Below are positions 1-16,707 of a DNA stretch of 42,500 bases, piece by piece (position 1 is the first letter of the stretch; each line of letters begins with the position of its first letter). The position numbers and the translations under genes were made by a program. Below the pieces are notes generated by a model, which saw only the letters and a list, made by a program, of their open reading frames with translations, was not told the DNA's origin and ran no database searches. Source of the DNA: Armadillidium nasatum (Eukaryota > Arthropoda > Malacostraca > Isopoda > Armadillidiidae); NCBI GenBank assembly GCA_009176605.1, contig SEYY01000823.1, positions 1 through 42,500 of the forward strand. The letters are read 5' to 3'.

Positions 1-1825
<1,825 letters not shown>

Positions 1826-2091
1826 AAAATATTTTGTTTGTTCTATTTTATTACTTAAAAATTATATTTTAAGGTGTGAATTTGGGTAGGGAGTGTACTG
1901 CTGTGTCGGGGTTCAATCCCCCAGTGTAAGAGTCGAACCGTATACTATGAGGGCTGGGAGAATGGAACTGAAGAGAGGATCAGTGGTGTGTAAAATCGGG
2001 TCTTTAAACGTAAGGGGAATAAATGACGATACGAAACAGCTGAAAATTGGTGAGATTTGTAAGGTTAAGAAATTGGATTTGAAAGATTAGA

Positions 2092-2281
2092 CAGAAACTG
2101 TGTTTGCCGTTTACCGTGGCTCAAACGGTAAAGTGATTGACTCACGTGCATGATGGCGCCGGTTCGATCCCACTTCGTGATCCTAGGTATATACTACTTA
2201 GAAAAGTTCCTCTCCTAGAATAGGGCAATGCCGGTGAGATGTGAACTTTTTAATAAAAAAAAAATAAATAAATAAATAAAC
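2092..2281 (+). mobile_element. tRNA-derived SINE inserted in LINE-A
   Basis: The head carries RNA polymerase III promoter elements: an A-box-like TGGCTCAAACGG at 2117-2128 and a B box GGTTCGATCCC at 2161-2171, about 32 bp apart as in a tRNA gene. A non-tRNA body follows, then an A-rich tail of repeated AAAT units (about 2254-2281). LINE-A coding sequence stops before it and resumes after it, so the SINE is the younger insertion. The tRNA part does not fold into a full cloverleaf by eye, so it is not called a tRNA gene. Target-site duplications were not clear. Confidence 0.75.
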
Positions 2282-3585
2282 TAAAAGGGAAAGGAGAGAT
2301 TGATTTTAGTGAATTTAAAGGGATTTTCAGGAGTTAAAGAGTAAGAGCTAGGGAAGGGGTGGAGATAGTAAAGAGTCAAAGATGATTGGATTGTATGAGA
2401 AAGTGTGAAAGAATATCGAGGATAATTTGGGTGAAATGGGTATTTGTATGTGCTTACGCTCCAGTGAATGGTGCGAGGGAGGAAGACAAGAGGGTGTTTT
2501 GGGAGAATTTAAATGGCTGAATAAATCGTCTGATTTGGATGAGATAAGTGGAGAGATGATGTTGGAAGAGGGGGTGAGTGTAATAACATGGTTGGCAAGA
2601 TTGTTTAATTTAAATTAAGTATTGGGAAAGGTGCGTGTATGTTCCCTTCATATAAAGGAAAAGGTGATAAATTTGAGTGTGGAAGTTATAGGAGGATTAG
2701 TTTGCTGAGCGTAGTGAGGAAAGTATATTGTAGAATTTTAATGGGAAGGATGGGGATGAATGGGTTGATTGGTGAGTAACAAGGGGAATTTAAGGAAGGC
2801 AGTGGGTGTATGGATCAGGTTTTCACTTTAAGAATGATCGAAAAGTAGAGATAAAGGGAATGATTTGTAAACGTGTTTTATGGATCTGGAAAAAGCTTAT
2901 TTATAGGGTGGATTGGAGTAAACTGTGGGAGGTTCTGAGTGAGTATAATATTTTGGGGAGGGATATGGAGGGTATAAGGGCATTTTATAGGAATAGCAGG
3001 GCATGCATGAGAGTTAATAGAACGGAAACTGAATTTTTTTAATTTAAATAATGGGTTGAGGCAGGGTTGTGTAATGTCTCCGGGGTTGTTTGACTTACTT
3101 ATTGACAAAGTAGTGAGATTGATGATTAAAGAAGGTAGAGGGGTGAGAATGAGAGAACAACAGGAAGTATGAGAAGCGAATGCGTTATTGTATCAAGACG
3201 ATGATGTCCTGGCGGAGTCACAAGAGGATTTGTAGGTTTTGGTGGAGGAATTTGTAAAAGGTGGTGTCGAGTTGGGCTTAAGAGTGAATACGGGCAAGAA
3301 TAAAATGTTATAGATTAAAAATGGGGAAGGGGTATTTGTGGGGGTGGTGAATTACAGATTAAATTAGGGAGGGAGAGATTGGAGTGGGTTAACTCATTTA
3401 AATACCTGGTCTTGAATTTTTGGGGAGGAGATGGTAGTGTAGACGATGAAGTAGGGCATAGAATAAGAGAAGGAGAGAAAGTGCTACGGGGTTTTGAGGG
3501 ATATTTGGAACAGAGGAAGGTTGTCCAGAAAGGCGAAGTTGAAAATATTCGAAGGTTGCTGTGTACCGGTAGTTGTGTATGGTAG
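2282..3585 (+). pseudogene. LINE-A endonuclease/reverse transcriptase remnant
   Basis: Conceptual translation across several frames gives recognisable pieces in LINE order. The endonuclease pattern VFVCAYAPVNGAREEDK lies near 2430-2480. The RT pattern LVPLYKGKGDKFECGSYRRI lies near 2635-2700, MDLEKAY near 2880, and a QGCVMSP-like motif near 3062-3085. QDDDVL replaces the usual ADD-type catalytic motif near 3196, and WVNSFKYL is near 3381. In-frame stops and frameshifts separate the blocks. It would have encoded the enzyme that nicks target DNA and copies the element's RNA; it cannot now do so. Confidence 0.8.
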
Positions 3586-3602
3586 CTAGGTTTGGAGGTT
3601 GA

Positions 3603-3971
3603 ATGCGAGGAAAAGGAAAAAAGGTTGAGGTTTTCAAAATGAAAGATCTGAGAGTGGTGTGTGGTATAAGTAAAAGGGAGAGGGTCAGGAATGTTAAAGT
3701 AAGGGAGTTATGTAGTTGGAGAAGGAGTTTGGTTGGGAGAGCTGAACAGAGCATGCTGAATAGGTTTGAGCATGTTTGTAGGATGAATAGAGAGAAATTG
3801 GCAAAAAAGGCGTTCTCTTCGGAAATGATGGGTATGAGAGGAAAGGGGAGACCGAAAGGAGGTTGGATGAGTAATGTCAAGGAGTCATTGAGGGACAAAG
3901 GGTTGAGTTGGGATGAGGATGTGCGGTTTACGGAGAATAGAAATGAGTGGAAAATAATGACAAGTTCATGA
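3603..3971 (+). pseudogene. LINE-A C-terminal fragment (open, 122 codons)
   Basis: The longest uninterrupted piece of LINE-A. It matches the usual C-terminal end of such reverse transcriptases, with RFEHVCRMNREKLAKKAF, then a basic GRPKGGWMSNVKESL stretch, ending KGLSWDED...NEWK. It follows the RT remnant and ends 66 bp before the (TA)n tract at 4038. Its ATG is internal to the ancestral polyprotein, so it is not an independent gene. Confidence 0.75.
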
Positions 3972-4035
3972 GTATTAGGAATGATTGTGGCTTATGGTAG
4001 ACACCACCCCACAATTGTAGGAAAGGCTGTGAGTT

Positions 4036-5062
<1,027 letters not shown>

Positions 5063-5944
5063 TTAATGAGCTCTAATCGATTGGTTGTGATGATACAGCA
5101 ACGAAGGGTCAAAGAATTCACCCGGAAGACAAAGAGGAGAACCATAGACCAGTCCGGCCGAAGTGCACTGTAAGTCCTCTTTCATCGCAGAGCGAATCCC
5201 GAGGAGTACAAAAGGCAGTGCTTCGGTCCAACGTTCCCGGCAAGGGTGAGCAGCGAGAGAAGCCTTCAACTGTCGATGAAAACGTTCTATCATCCCGTTA
5301 GCCGCAGGATGGTAGGCAGAAGTACGAATGCGAGAAGTGTCGAGAAGAGACATGAAATCACGCCAAAGATATGACTCAAACTGACGACCCTGGTCAGTAG
5401 TGATTGTCTCAGGCACACCATAACGAGAGACCCAGTGAGCTAAGAAGGCCTTAGCAACTGTTTCTGCAGTTATGCTCCGGGCAGCGAGTAAAGCGGTCGA
5501 CACAAGTGAGAAGGTAAGAGCAACCATCTGAAGGAGGGATAGTACCGACGAGATCAACATGGACATGTTGAAACCGCTCACTTGGAGGTAGAAACTCACC
5601 AAGGGGAGTCTTGGTGTGGCGATGTACCTTGGTCCTCTGGCAGGAAAGGCAAGAGGCACCCACATCTCATTCTGGTATTGCTGCAGGACACCTCCGACGG
5701 CAAAACCGGAAGCATCTACCTCAAGGCGATTGGGAGCAGACTCCTGCGGAAAGACGAGAAGAGTGGCCTCGGCGAGAGCAGACTTAGCCTCAGCAAAAGC
5801 CTGCCGAGCAGCATCGGACCAAGTAACCTTGGTAGATTGTCCTCGTTTCTTCCACTTCAGCAGAGAAGTAAGAGATGTAAGAAAGGCTGCAGCCGAAGGA
5901 ATGAAGCGATGATAGAAAGTTATCATGCCAAGAAATTGCCGAAG
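5063..5944 (-). pseudogene. Gypsy RNase H/integrase remnant with internal deletion
   Basis: The start of RNase H is visible (LEVDASGFAVGGVLQQYQNE, near 5715-5660). The sequence then passes directly, in another frame, to the end of the integrase zinc-binding domain (CLSCQRTKVHRH). Most of RNase H and the His-His half of the zinc finger are therefore missing. The integrase core keeps HVDLVG, TTDQGRQFES and HPAANGMIERFH, with 35 residues between the second Asp and the Glu, the D,D-35-E spacing of integrases. A further frameshift lies near 5480. Confidence 0.9.
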
Positions 5945-6662
5945 TTAACGCTGAGTTTCAGGAAGAGGAAACTGGCGAATGGCGGAGACTCTATCCTGAA
6001 GAGATAGAACTCCTGAAGGGGAAATAGTGTGCCCTAAGAAGGTGAGTGACGGCATACCCAAGACACACTTGTCAGGGTTCACCCTGATGCCAAATTCCTG
6101 CAGCCTGGTGAAAACAGCCTGCAGGTGGGACTTGTGGCAGCTCAGGAGAGGAGCTGGCAATGAGGAGGTCGTCGAGATATGCCCAGCAGAAAGGAAGGCC
6201 AGCGGAGCCAGAGTCCATAAAGCGCTGGAAGGTCTGTGCCGCGTTCCTGAAGCCGTAGGGCATGCGAGTGTACTCGAACAACCCAAAAGGAGTGGTGATG
6301 GCAGTTTTAGGAATATCCTCCTGGGCCACAGTGATCTGGTGGTAAGCGCGAACCAAATCCACTTTGGAGAATATGTTACAGCCGTGCAAATGGGAAGTGA
6401 AATCCTGAATATGCGGGAGAGAGTATCTGTCAGGGACAGTGGCAGCATTCAGGGCCCGGTAGTCCCCACAGGGACGCCAGTCACCGGGAGTAGACTTGGG
6501 AACCAAGTGAAGAGGAGAGGAACATGCGGATTTGGAAGGACGAATAATGCCAAGGTCGAGCATGTGTTCGAACTCAGCACGAGCCACCTTAAGCCTTTCA
6601 GGAGCGAGTCTTCGAGGACGAGCGAAAACTGGAGAGCCTGAGGTCTCAATGTGGTGCTCCAC
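5945..6662 (-). pseudogene. Gypsy reverse transcriptase remnant
   Basis: Two overlapping open frames together cover the RT fingers, palm and thumb. The first (6662-6072) carries [13 protein letters not shown], then [22 protein letters not shown] (first catalytic Asp), [14 protein letters not shown] and the active-site YLDDLLIAS near 6185-6160. A frameshift then moves the reading to a second frame, ending at 5945, with [20 protein letters not shown]. The catalytic aspartates are retained but the protein cannot be made in one piece. Confidence 0.9.
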
Positions 6663-6663
6663 A

Positions 6664-7443
6664 TTATGTTTTGACCGGGGCCTCTGAAGAGCAAGGCTTA
6701 AGGAGTGAGGGAAAATCCTGAGACAGCATGGTAGAGAACGCAGAAGAGGTAGAAAGCGAAGAAGGTACTACCGAATAAATATTGAAATGCTGAGTGGAAA
6801 ATAAATATCCACGAGCAGAGAGAGATGTGCAGTTGTCGATCAAGCGCTTGTGACGCAGATCAACAACTAGCCCAAAGTGGGACAGGAAATCTGCCCCAAG
6901 AATGGGTTTGGAAACCTCAGCAATGGTAAAGATCCAACGGAAGGACCGCCGGAGGCCTAATTCCAAGGTCAAACTTTTTTCGCCATATGTTGCAATGGCA
7001 GAGCCATTAGCCGCATACAAAGAAGGACCAAGAAGAGAGGTGGGAGAAGAAGTAGAAGAAGTATAAGCCTTCGGCAGGAACGAAAGTTCGGCACCTGTAT
7101 CGACAAGATAATTGAGATAAGATAAAGGGTCAAAAATCCGAAGAAGGCGTTGCTGTGGAAGTTGGGAAGCAAGACCAGTGTCAGCTACAGCAATTACTGA
7201 CTGGTCGGAATCAGTTTCCTTGGTAAGTACACGGCTGGTTGCACTTGAGAGCGCGATCCCCAAATGTGCTATGTTAATAGCACATATTAGGGTCCCTTCT
7301 GCGAGAGGGTGAGGGAGCACGACCGTGTGGAGTACCTGAACGTGATGAAGGGGTAGAAGAGCGAGCGCGATTAGAAGAAGAGATGGAAATGATAAGTGAA
7401 TTAATAGAAGCCTGCAGAGAATCCATTTTGGACTCTTAAACAA
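6664..7443 (-). pseudogene. Gypsy aspartic protease remnant
   Basis: A 259-codon open stretch with the retropepsin active-site pattern LVDTGAELSFLP near 7110-7075. The downstream strand pattern is KPILGADFLSHFGLVVDLR. Such a protease processes the Gag-Pol polyprotein. It lies between gag and RT in the expected order and changes frame at its junction with the RT near 6660. The first ~80 codons are hydrophobic, show no domain, and are probably out of frame with the ancestral protein. Confidence 0.85.
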
Positions 7444-8424
7444 GCCACGCGCGTGTGTAGGTCATGTGCCAGACCTGTAGAAGGAAGTGCAGAGGCAGAA
7501 GCGATAATGGAAGGTATGAAAGTGGGTGCAAGAGGTAGAGAGAAAGTAGAAGGTGCAGAAGAAGTAGTCGCAGGGGAAATATTAATAGAGGAAGAGTGAT
7601 AGGTGCGGAAAATACGATCAGCAATATAGGCCACCTCCTGAAGAGGTGTGGAAGGAGAGGTAGCTGCTAGTATCCCCTGAGCGTTCAGAGGCAACTTCTT
7701 GAAGAAGAGCTCTCTGATAAGAAGGGTCTCTTACTCTGTCGGGGGAGACCCTAATTGCCCCAGCAAGTAAGTCATGAGCTGCCTTGGAGTGTGGGCTCCA
7801 AGCGCTTCATCACTCAAAAGCTGAGCAATTCTCTCTTCCCTGGAAGTTGCAACCTTGCTCAACAGCTCTGTCCTTAAAGCTGTGAAAGGGTCAGGAGATA
7901 CCTGGATACTAGGTTAGGCATCCTTCACCACACGAAGAACCTCCGGAGGAAGTGTGGAAGGAGAGGTAGCTGCTAGTATCCCCTGAGCGTTCAGAGGCAA
8001 CTTTTTGAAGAAGAGCTCTCTGATAAGAAGGGTCTCTTACTCTGTCGGGGGAGACCCTAATTGCCCCAGCAAGTAAGTCATGAGCTGCCTTGGAGTGTGG
8101 GCTCCAAGCGCTTCATCACTCAAAAGCTGAGCAATTCTCTCTTCCCTGGAAGTTGCAACCTTGCTCAACAGCTCTGTCCTTAAAGCTGTGAAAGGGTCAG
8201 GAGATACCTGGATACTAGGTTAGGCATCCTTCACCACACGAAGAACCTCCGGAGGAAGTAAAGAAACTAGTATCCTATACTTCACATCTGAAGTATAAGA
8301 CAGTGGAAAAATAGCCTCAAGCTGAAGCAACCATAAATCTACATCCTCAGGGATGTAGCGAGGGAAAAAAAGGTGCAGGCTGGGAGTGCAATAGGCGGGG
8401 GAGTAGTGTCGTGTGACATGTTAT
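7401..8424 (-). pseudogene. Gypsy gag remnant
   Basis: The capsid-like protein of the element. In conceptual translation the motif FPRYIPEDVDLWLLQLEAIF near 8370-8310 is typical of Gypsy gag, followed by blocks rich in LLS...EALG and LGQLGSPPTE. A candidate start ATG at 8420 is one frame off from the conserved block, so a frameshift lies just downstream. In-frame stops interrupt it near 7917 and 7733, and again in the duplicated unit. The C-terminal part (7694-7401) is Ser/Ala/Thr-rich and low in complexity. Confidence 0.8.
7646..8257. repeat. 306-bp tandem duplication inside gag
   Basis: Units 7646-7951 and 7952-8257 are near-identical. One difference was noticed (CTTCTTG versus CTTTTTG). 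The period is a multiple of three, so both units read in the same gag frame. Confidence 0.95.
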
Positions 8425-8434
8425 AATGATTAAT

Positions 8435-11570
<3,136 letters not shown>

Positions 11571-12837
11571 TGAAATTCTCTTGTACGTTAAGGCTTATAA
11601 TAAGTTGGAACTTAAATTTTCTCGGTTTATTATTTAAAAACAATGACCCGAAAAGTTAAATAATTTAGGACACTTACTATGATTGTTTTATAAGAATGTA
11701 GCTTCTTGAAGCTCGTTAATGTATAAACGTTATATTTAAGAACGCTAGAAGTATATATTTGAGTAGATGTCGATTGAAAGGATAGTAAGAAAGTTTATTT
11801 ATCTATTATTTTTTAGTTTTGCTTTGTTTCTGAGAACGGACACTTCCAGTGAAACAAAATACTGCCCTTCAGGCCATCATGAGTTTTGAGCAGGTGAAAT
11901 ACTCGCAATGAGAGCTCGTAAGACTCGGTAAGAAAGAGGAGAATAAGAATAATATAAAACTTTATTCCTTTTAATTCGGAACTTTGAAGACTTGTAGTAA
12001 ACAGACAATTTACATTTTATAAAACGTATACCGCGTCGATGATAAATTTTTTTTTAATGCTATTTTAAAACCCTGTGTCTTGTTTAGGAACTCTCAAGTG
12101 CCACATTGAAATAAAAAACAAACCAACTTTATAAACACTTATGTAGGAGAATTTTTCCAATATAAAAGAAAACAAAAATATATACAATAGATTTAATAGT
12201 GAAGGAATATGAATAATTTTTATATGCTTACGAGATATATATAAATTTAACTTGTGGCAACATTGAAAATTATTGCAGCTATAATTTATCAGTTTTGGCA
12301 ACCATGGCTTTAAAAATACCATGTGCCCATATAAAACATCAAGTTACTTTTCAAGTACGTGATCAGATTCTTGTTCCGTTGAACATAAGTAAAAGTAGTA
12401 CTTAATAATTTAGATCAATGTTATAAATTTATTACAATTTTATTGCCGCCAAAAAGGTGAAATAAATTTAAAATGACTTAATAAATAACAAACTTAAACT
12501 AACATGAAAAAAAAAGGCTTATTCCTGTTTGTCTTTGAATCTCTTTATCCATCCGACCTACTGTATGTACTTCGATGTATGCATTTATATTATGTCCATG
12601 GCTTATTAATTCCGTGTGTATTTCATCAATGTACAGTTGTTTGAAAATTGAACTTGAAACAGAATGCACATGTTTTAATTAATTTACTCTTCACTTATCA
12701 TGTCTCATTCAATTTATTTAGAATTTTTTGATTTAGGAAAAAAAAAAAAATGTCATGTAAAAAACATAAGGGTAATAGTTTACTTTATGACTATGAGTCT
12801 GTATTTTTCCTTATATTGAAAATATAAAGACAAAATA
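11571..12837. other. Unassigned AT-rich sequence
   Basis: No gene or element recognised. The short minus-strand open frame at 12065-12322 lacks any motif. Confidence 0.5.
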
Positions 12838-13451
12838 GGTAATACTTTAGTGAAGTGGGCCCCCCCCCCCGTTTTTTTTTTCTACTCAGCCTATGAAAAA
12901 GAAATTATCTTATTTTTATTATTTTTTTAATTGATGAACAACATGATTTTGTAAGAAAAAAAACTTATGAAAATGATTTTTTTTCAATGTGACATCAAAA
13001 GATCTTTCAATATGGTAGAATCGTGTATAATGATGTAGTTCTTTAAAGGTTGTCAGTGTTTTCATGTTAATGGGCTGCCATTATATTTTTTTTGCCTCAA
13101 TAAAAATTACAAATGCATGGCACATAATCGTTTGTTTACATGATTTATGAGTGGTGATGATAAAATTTTTACTTATATTCTCCCTCTTTATAAATTTTAA
13201 CTATTATTTCCAATATTTTAAAAGTTATAAAGCAACCTCATCAAAATATTCAAAGGAGAGTTTTAGAATTTCGGCAGCCTATATTTTGACATAGTTATTC
13301 TTATTAGTTTTAAAAAAAAAAAAAAAATTTTTCTTATAAAATAATGTTATTCATCGATTAACCAAAAAGAAAAAAAATTATTTTTTTTCCTTTTCGTAGT
13401 TAAGCAAAAAAAAAAAAAAAAATTTCATGCCCCCTTTATTAAGATTTTACC
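12838..13451. mobile_element. GGTAATAC fold-back DNA transposon, copy 1 (non-autonomous)
   Basis: A 614-bp element with imperfect terminal inverted repeats: left GGTAATACTTTAGTGAAG, and right GGTAAAATCTTAATAAAG when read inward. A perfect 8-bp target-site duplication, ACAAAATA, lies at 12830-12837 and 13452-13459. It encodes nothing. Its interior shares a block (AAATGCATGGCACA ... GAGTGGTGATGATAAAAT, 13110-13165) with the copy at 40876-42485, showing one family. The 8-bp duplication fits hAT, P or Merlin-type elements; the superfamily is unresolved. Confidence 0.88.
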
Positions 13452-13560
13452 ACAAAATATGCTGAAATTCATTGCACATTGGATGGTATAAAAAAAAAAA
13501 AAATAATAATAATAATAATGATGTTTACTCCGAATGGTGAAGGGATTGTTCTTTTGACTT

Positions 13561-13883
13561 CCATATTTGTCCTTAGAGTATTTATTGGTAATTTTTAATA
13601 TTTTTTTTTTTTTATTTATTTATTTATGTTTTTGATTTAATGAAATAGAATTAGTCACATTAGTTCTATTAGCTGGCTGTAGTTGTAGAATAACCCTTCA
13701 AGTCATGGTTAGGTAAAGTTGAAATACTTTGTTAGATCTAACAAACTTTTGATTTAACCTAAACTTGATTTGAAGGATAAATGTACGTCTATAGTCAGCT
13801 AATTGGCCTGACATGGTAAACACTCTCTCTCTCATCTAAAAAAAAATTGCTGAAAATAAGGAATGGTCTAAGGACAAATATGG
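13561..13883. mobile_element. Small fold-back element with palindromic centre
   Basis: The ends CCATATTTGTCCTTAGA (13561-13577) and its reverse complement (13867-13883) are exact. Nested inner inverted repeats follow (TTAGCTGGCTGTAG/CTATAGTCAGCTAA and CCTTCAAGTCATGGTTAGG/CCTAAACTTGATTTGAAGG). They converge on a perfect 18-bp palindrome, TTTGTTAGATCTAACAAA, at 13728-13745. No coding capacity. Target duplication unclear. Confidence 0.7.
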
Positions 13884-13959
13884 CATTCTGGTATTCAAGT
13901 ATTTTGTGAAAATGAAATACAGTCAAAGAATGTGTTTAAATATGATATGTGCAATGCAT

Positions 13960-14760
13960 TTCAGCATTTCATGAATGATATGTAAGGTTTCCATTTTTGC
14001 AGATGATACCAAAGTAGCTTTGTCTGTGAGAAGTAATGACAGATTTATTAAGCCTAAAAGTAATCTAGATAGACTTCTTGGATGGGTGTATAAGTGACAT
14101 GAATTTTGAGTAATTGTGAAAAGTGTATTCATGTAATTTACTTGAATGAAGATTCTAATTACAATATGAATAGAGGTTGGCTCGAGTGTGTGAACCAAGA
14201 ACAATATTGGGGTATTATTATTAGTATTTATTTGAAAGTGGCTAATCATCACTTAAAAGCACGATAATTAGTAATTTTTTTTAATAAGATTTTAGGTATA
14301 ATAAATTAATCAACATGTTGGATACAAAAGCAAGAAAATTATAAGTAAACTGTATAATAGGTATGTTAGACCAGTATTATAGTATTCAACACTAAGTTTA
14401 GACCTCTCATTTAAGAACATATATATATATTTATGATGGAAAGAGAGTAACAGTGCCACAAGAATGATTTCTGGCCTTGAGAGTAAGAGTTATGAGGAGA
14501 GGCTGAAGGAGCTAAGAATGTTTTCTGTAGAAAGGTGATTTCTTGGACAGGATATGTTACAAGTTTACAAAATATTCAATTTTCAATAATATTAAAGTCA
14601 ATAATTTCTTAGTAGAACATGGAAGAGAAAACAGAAGTCATGATAAGAAAATTTAAAACTACTCATTCAGCATAGTTAATAATGGTAATGGTTTGTCACA
14701 GAAAGTTGCTGAAATCACTTTCAACATTCAAGAAAAGATTGGATAGGTATATGGGTGTGG
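13960..14760 (+). pseudogene. CR1/L2-like LINE reverse transcriptase remnant
   Basis: Degraded plus-strand coding blocks appear in the order of a CR1-type RT. VSIFADDTKVALSVRSND (catalytic FADD at 13996-14007) is followed by NLDRLLGW. YVRPVL is near 14362, a WTSHL-like block near 14402, and SYEERLKELRMFSVER at about 14489-14536. A FKKRLDRYMG-like end lies near 14730-14755. Stops and frameshifts are frequent and the 5' half is absent. It lies upstream of the plus zinc-finger gene and is older than the neighbouring elements judging by its decay. Confidence 0.65.
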
Positions 14761-15283
14761 TTTGCATTATATATCATTACTAAACCAATTTGTGGGGATG
14801 ATAGTTACTACTCTTCATACAATATATATGACCATAGTCTAATCAAATGAATTGCAGCATGTAGTTTGCATGTTCCGTAGCTTTAGTTTTGTCATTTGTA
14901 GTTGGAGTGTGTGTTGACTTTCATTTTAGGAATTGTAATTTTGAAGAAATCTTTGTTTTGACTTTGCGTATTTAATCCATACATTATTTACTCTGGGATA
15001 TATATTTTGCATGTGTTTAGGTAAGCAAATTGTCTACTTTAGCTTGACTGGAACAGTCTTGATAGGCACTTGTGGCTTTTTGTTGTTGCTATTTTTCTTA
15101 TGTTCTTACATGGTCTGATTATTTATTTGTGATGAATGAATTTTAAGAAATAATTCAATTCTAATACAAAAGGTGAAATATTTAACAGATTTCTTCCTGA
15201 CTTTGGTTTTAATTTTAAATCAAAATTAGTATGAAAATTTCGAGGGTATATATTCTTATTTTTTCCCCTTTTCCTCTTCTCAG
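14761..15283. other. Upstream region of the plus zinc-finger gene
   Basis: AT-rich and non-coding. Its last ~30 bp form a pyrimidine-rich acceptor (CCCCTTTTCCTCTTCTCAG, ending 15283), so a 5' untranslated exon should lie further upstream. I could not place it. Confidence 0.5.
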
Positions 15284-15328
15284 TTTGTTAATCATTTGGA
15301 AAATATTTTCATTAAAATAAATATTAAA

Positions 15329-15406
15329 ATGGATTTCAAATGTAAAATTGAAGTAAAAGTAGAAGAGTTAGACTTGGAGTATGACTCTTATCAACAAAAT
15401 TATCAG
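15329..15406 (+). CDS. Zinc-finger gene (+), first coding exon
   Basis: 26 codons from ATG to a CAG|GTGAGG donor. The peptide is acidic with the pattern [15 protein letters not shown]. The start was chosen because the paralogous exon (39022-39099) has exactly the same length and begins at the aligned ATG; an in-frame ATG further upstream (15296) is not conserved. A 45-bp 5' untranslated part precedes it after an AG acceptor at 15282-15283. Confidence 0.85.
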
Positions 15407-15410
15407 GTGA

Positions 15411-15528
<118 letters not shown>

Positions 15529-16133
15529 AATTTTTGATTTTTTTAGTTAAGTAAAAAGAACATTCTTTATTAAATTGTATAATGCTATAATTATTATTTT
15601 TATATTATTATTATTATTAGTATGATGCATTTCTTTATTTATTATCTGGTTTAAAACACCATGTAAATTATATGTTCTTTCGTTGGAGACTAGTTTATTC
15701 TTACCTTCTATACAGTTAGTTGTCATTATATTTTATTTATTTTTTTTTTATATACCAGTACAATAAATCTAATTTTCTTATGTATATGAATCTTTCCTGA
15801 AAAGAAAGAGTATATTTTTAAACATAATTTTGATGTTCTTAGTTAAGTAAAATAAAGAAAAACCTTTATTGTGGGTAAGTCTTGAGTCAGAGTTGGATAG
15901 AGGAAGAATGAGATTGTATTAAAAGATATGTTGCATATTCTCCCTTTTGTGCTGAGAATACAGTAGTTAGGGAATGATTAAAAAAATTTTGATGATGACA
16001 AAATTGAAAAGTATATTTTAGAAATTTAATTTTAATAATTTAACAATTTTATAATATGGAAGAATTAAATTATCTTTTCTTTATTCTTTATTCAAATGTG
16101 TAATTACATGTAATTTTTATTTTTAGTATAATA
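15529..16133. other. Intron 1, AT-rich part
   Basis: No element or exon recognised. It includes a short (TTA)n run near 15603-15621. Confidence 0.5.
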
Positions 16134-16707
16134 CGGTGTGCCGCATTTGCTCTCGGCCCCAGATATTTGCTTATAGATATCAGACTAGTGGTCATAAGTT
16201 AATAAAATTTGGTACAAACAGTCATTGGTGTGAGAATATCATTCTTATATCATAAAAAATTTTGAAATTTATTGCCATTATTATCAAGGCATGTCTTCAC
16301 ATTCTTCTCCATGTGATGGAATGTTGCCACCAACATATTAGGAGTAACAGCGTCAATTGCCTGCTGATTGTCTTTCAAGTGCACTATAGTACATAACTTG
16401 TTGTGATACACTTTCCTTTTCAGCATGTCCCATAGGAAGGAATCCGGAGGTTTTATGGTCAGACGACCTTGGTTGCCAAAGTCCCTTGGAAATGACCCGA
16501 AGGACACAATCTCATACATGCTAACGTTTGACTGTCGCAATTGACACCATCCTGCTGAAAATAATCAGTACAGAGTTCGTCATCCTCCAAATTATTCATG
16601 AATTTATAGAAAATATTCTTATACAAATTTTAAGTAACTTATGACCAGTACATTTATACAGTATCAGTAAGCTCATGTCTGTGGCCGAGAGTGAATGGGA
16701 CACTCTG
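16134..16707 (-). mobile_element. Internally deleted Tc1/mariner-type element
   Basis: Related terminal inverted repeats (left CGGTGTGCCGCATTTGCTC; right, read inward, CAGAGTGTCCCATTCACTC, both continuing TCGGCC) enclose 574 bp and are flanked on both sides by TA, the Tc1/mariner target duplication. On the minus strand, 16540-16250 encodes a transposase C-terminus with PPDSFLWDMLKRKVY, IVHLKDN and MEKNVKTCLDNNG. The N-terminal DNA-binding part and the first catalytic Asp are gone, so this is a deletion derivative. It lies in intron 1, antisense to the gene. Confidence 0.82.

Larger units (their letters stand above)
5063..8424 (-). mobile_element. Decayed Gypsy-type LTR retrotransposon (internal region)
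   Basis: Reading leftward on the minus strand the order is gag, aspartic protease, reverse transcriptase, a truncated RNase H and integrase, the Gypsy order. Base composition is clearly more GC-rich than the surroundings, suggesting a comparatively recent arrival. Frameshifts, in-frame stops, an internal deletion and a 306-bp tandem duplication inactivate it. No paired LTRs were found. The gag end lies about 15 bp from a (TA)n tract at 8439. Confidence 0.93.

Noticed and set aside
1905..1925. Isolated B-box-like GGGTTCAATCCCC before LINE-A
   Set aside because: No A box at tRNA spacing and no SINE body; possibly LINE 5' sequence or chance.
3398..3898. 166-codon open frame on the minus strand
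   Set aside because: It is antisense to the LINE-A reverse transcriptase and arises from its purine-rich strand; composition is low-complexity Ser/Leu/Pro.
5582..6641. Plus-strand open frames opposite Gypsy pol
   Set aside because: Antisense shadows of RT and integrase; the motifs are all on the minus strand.
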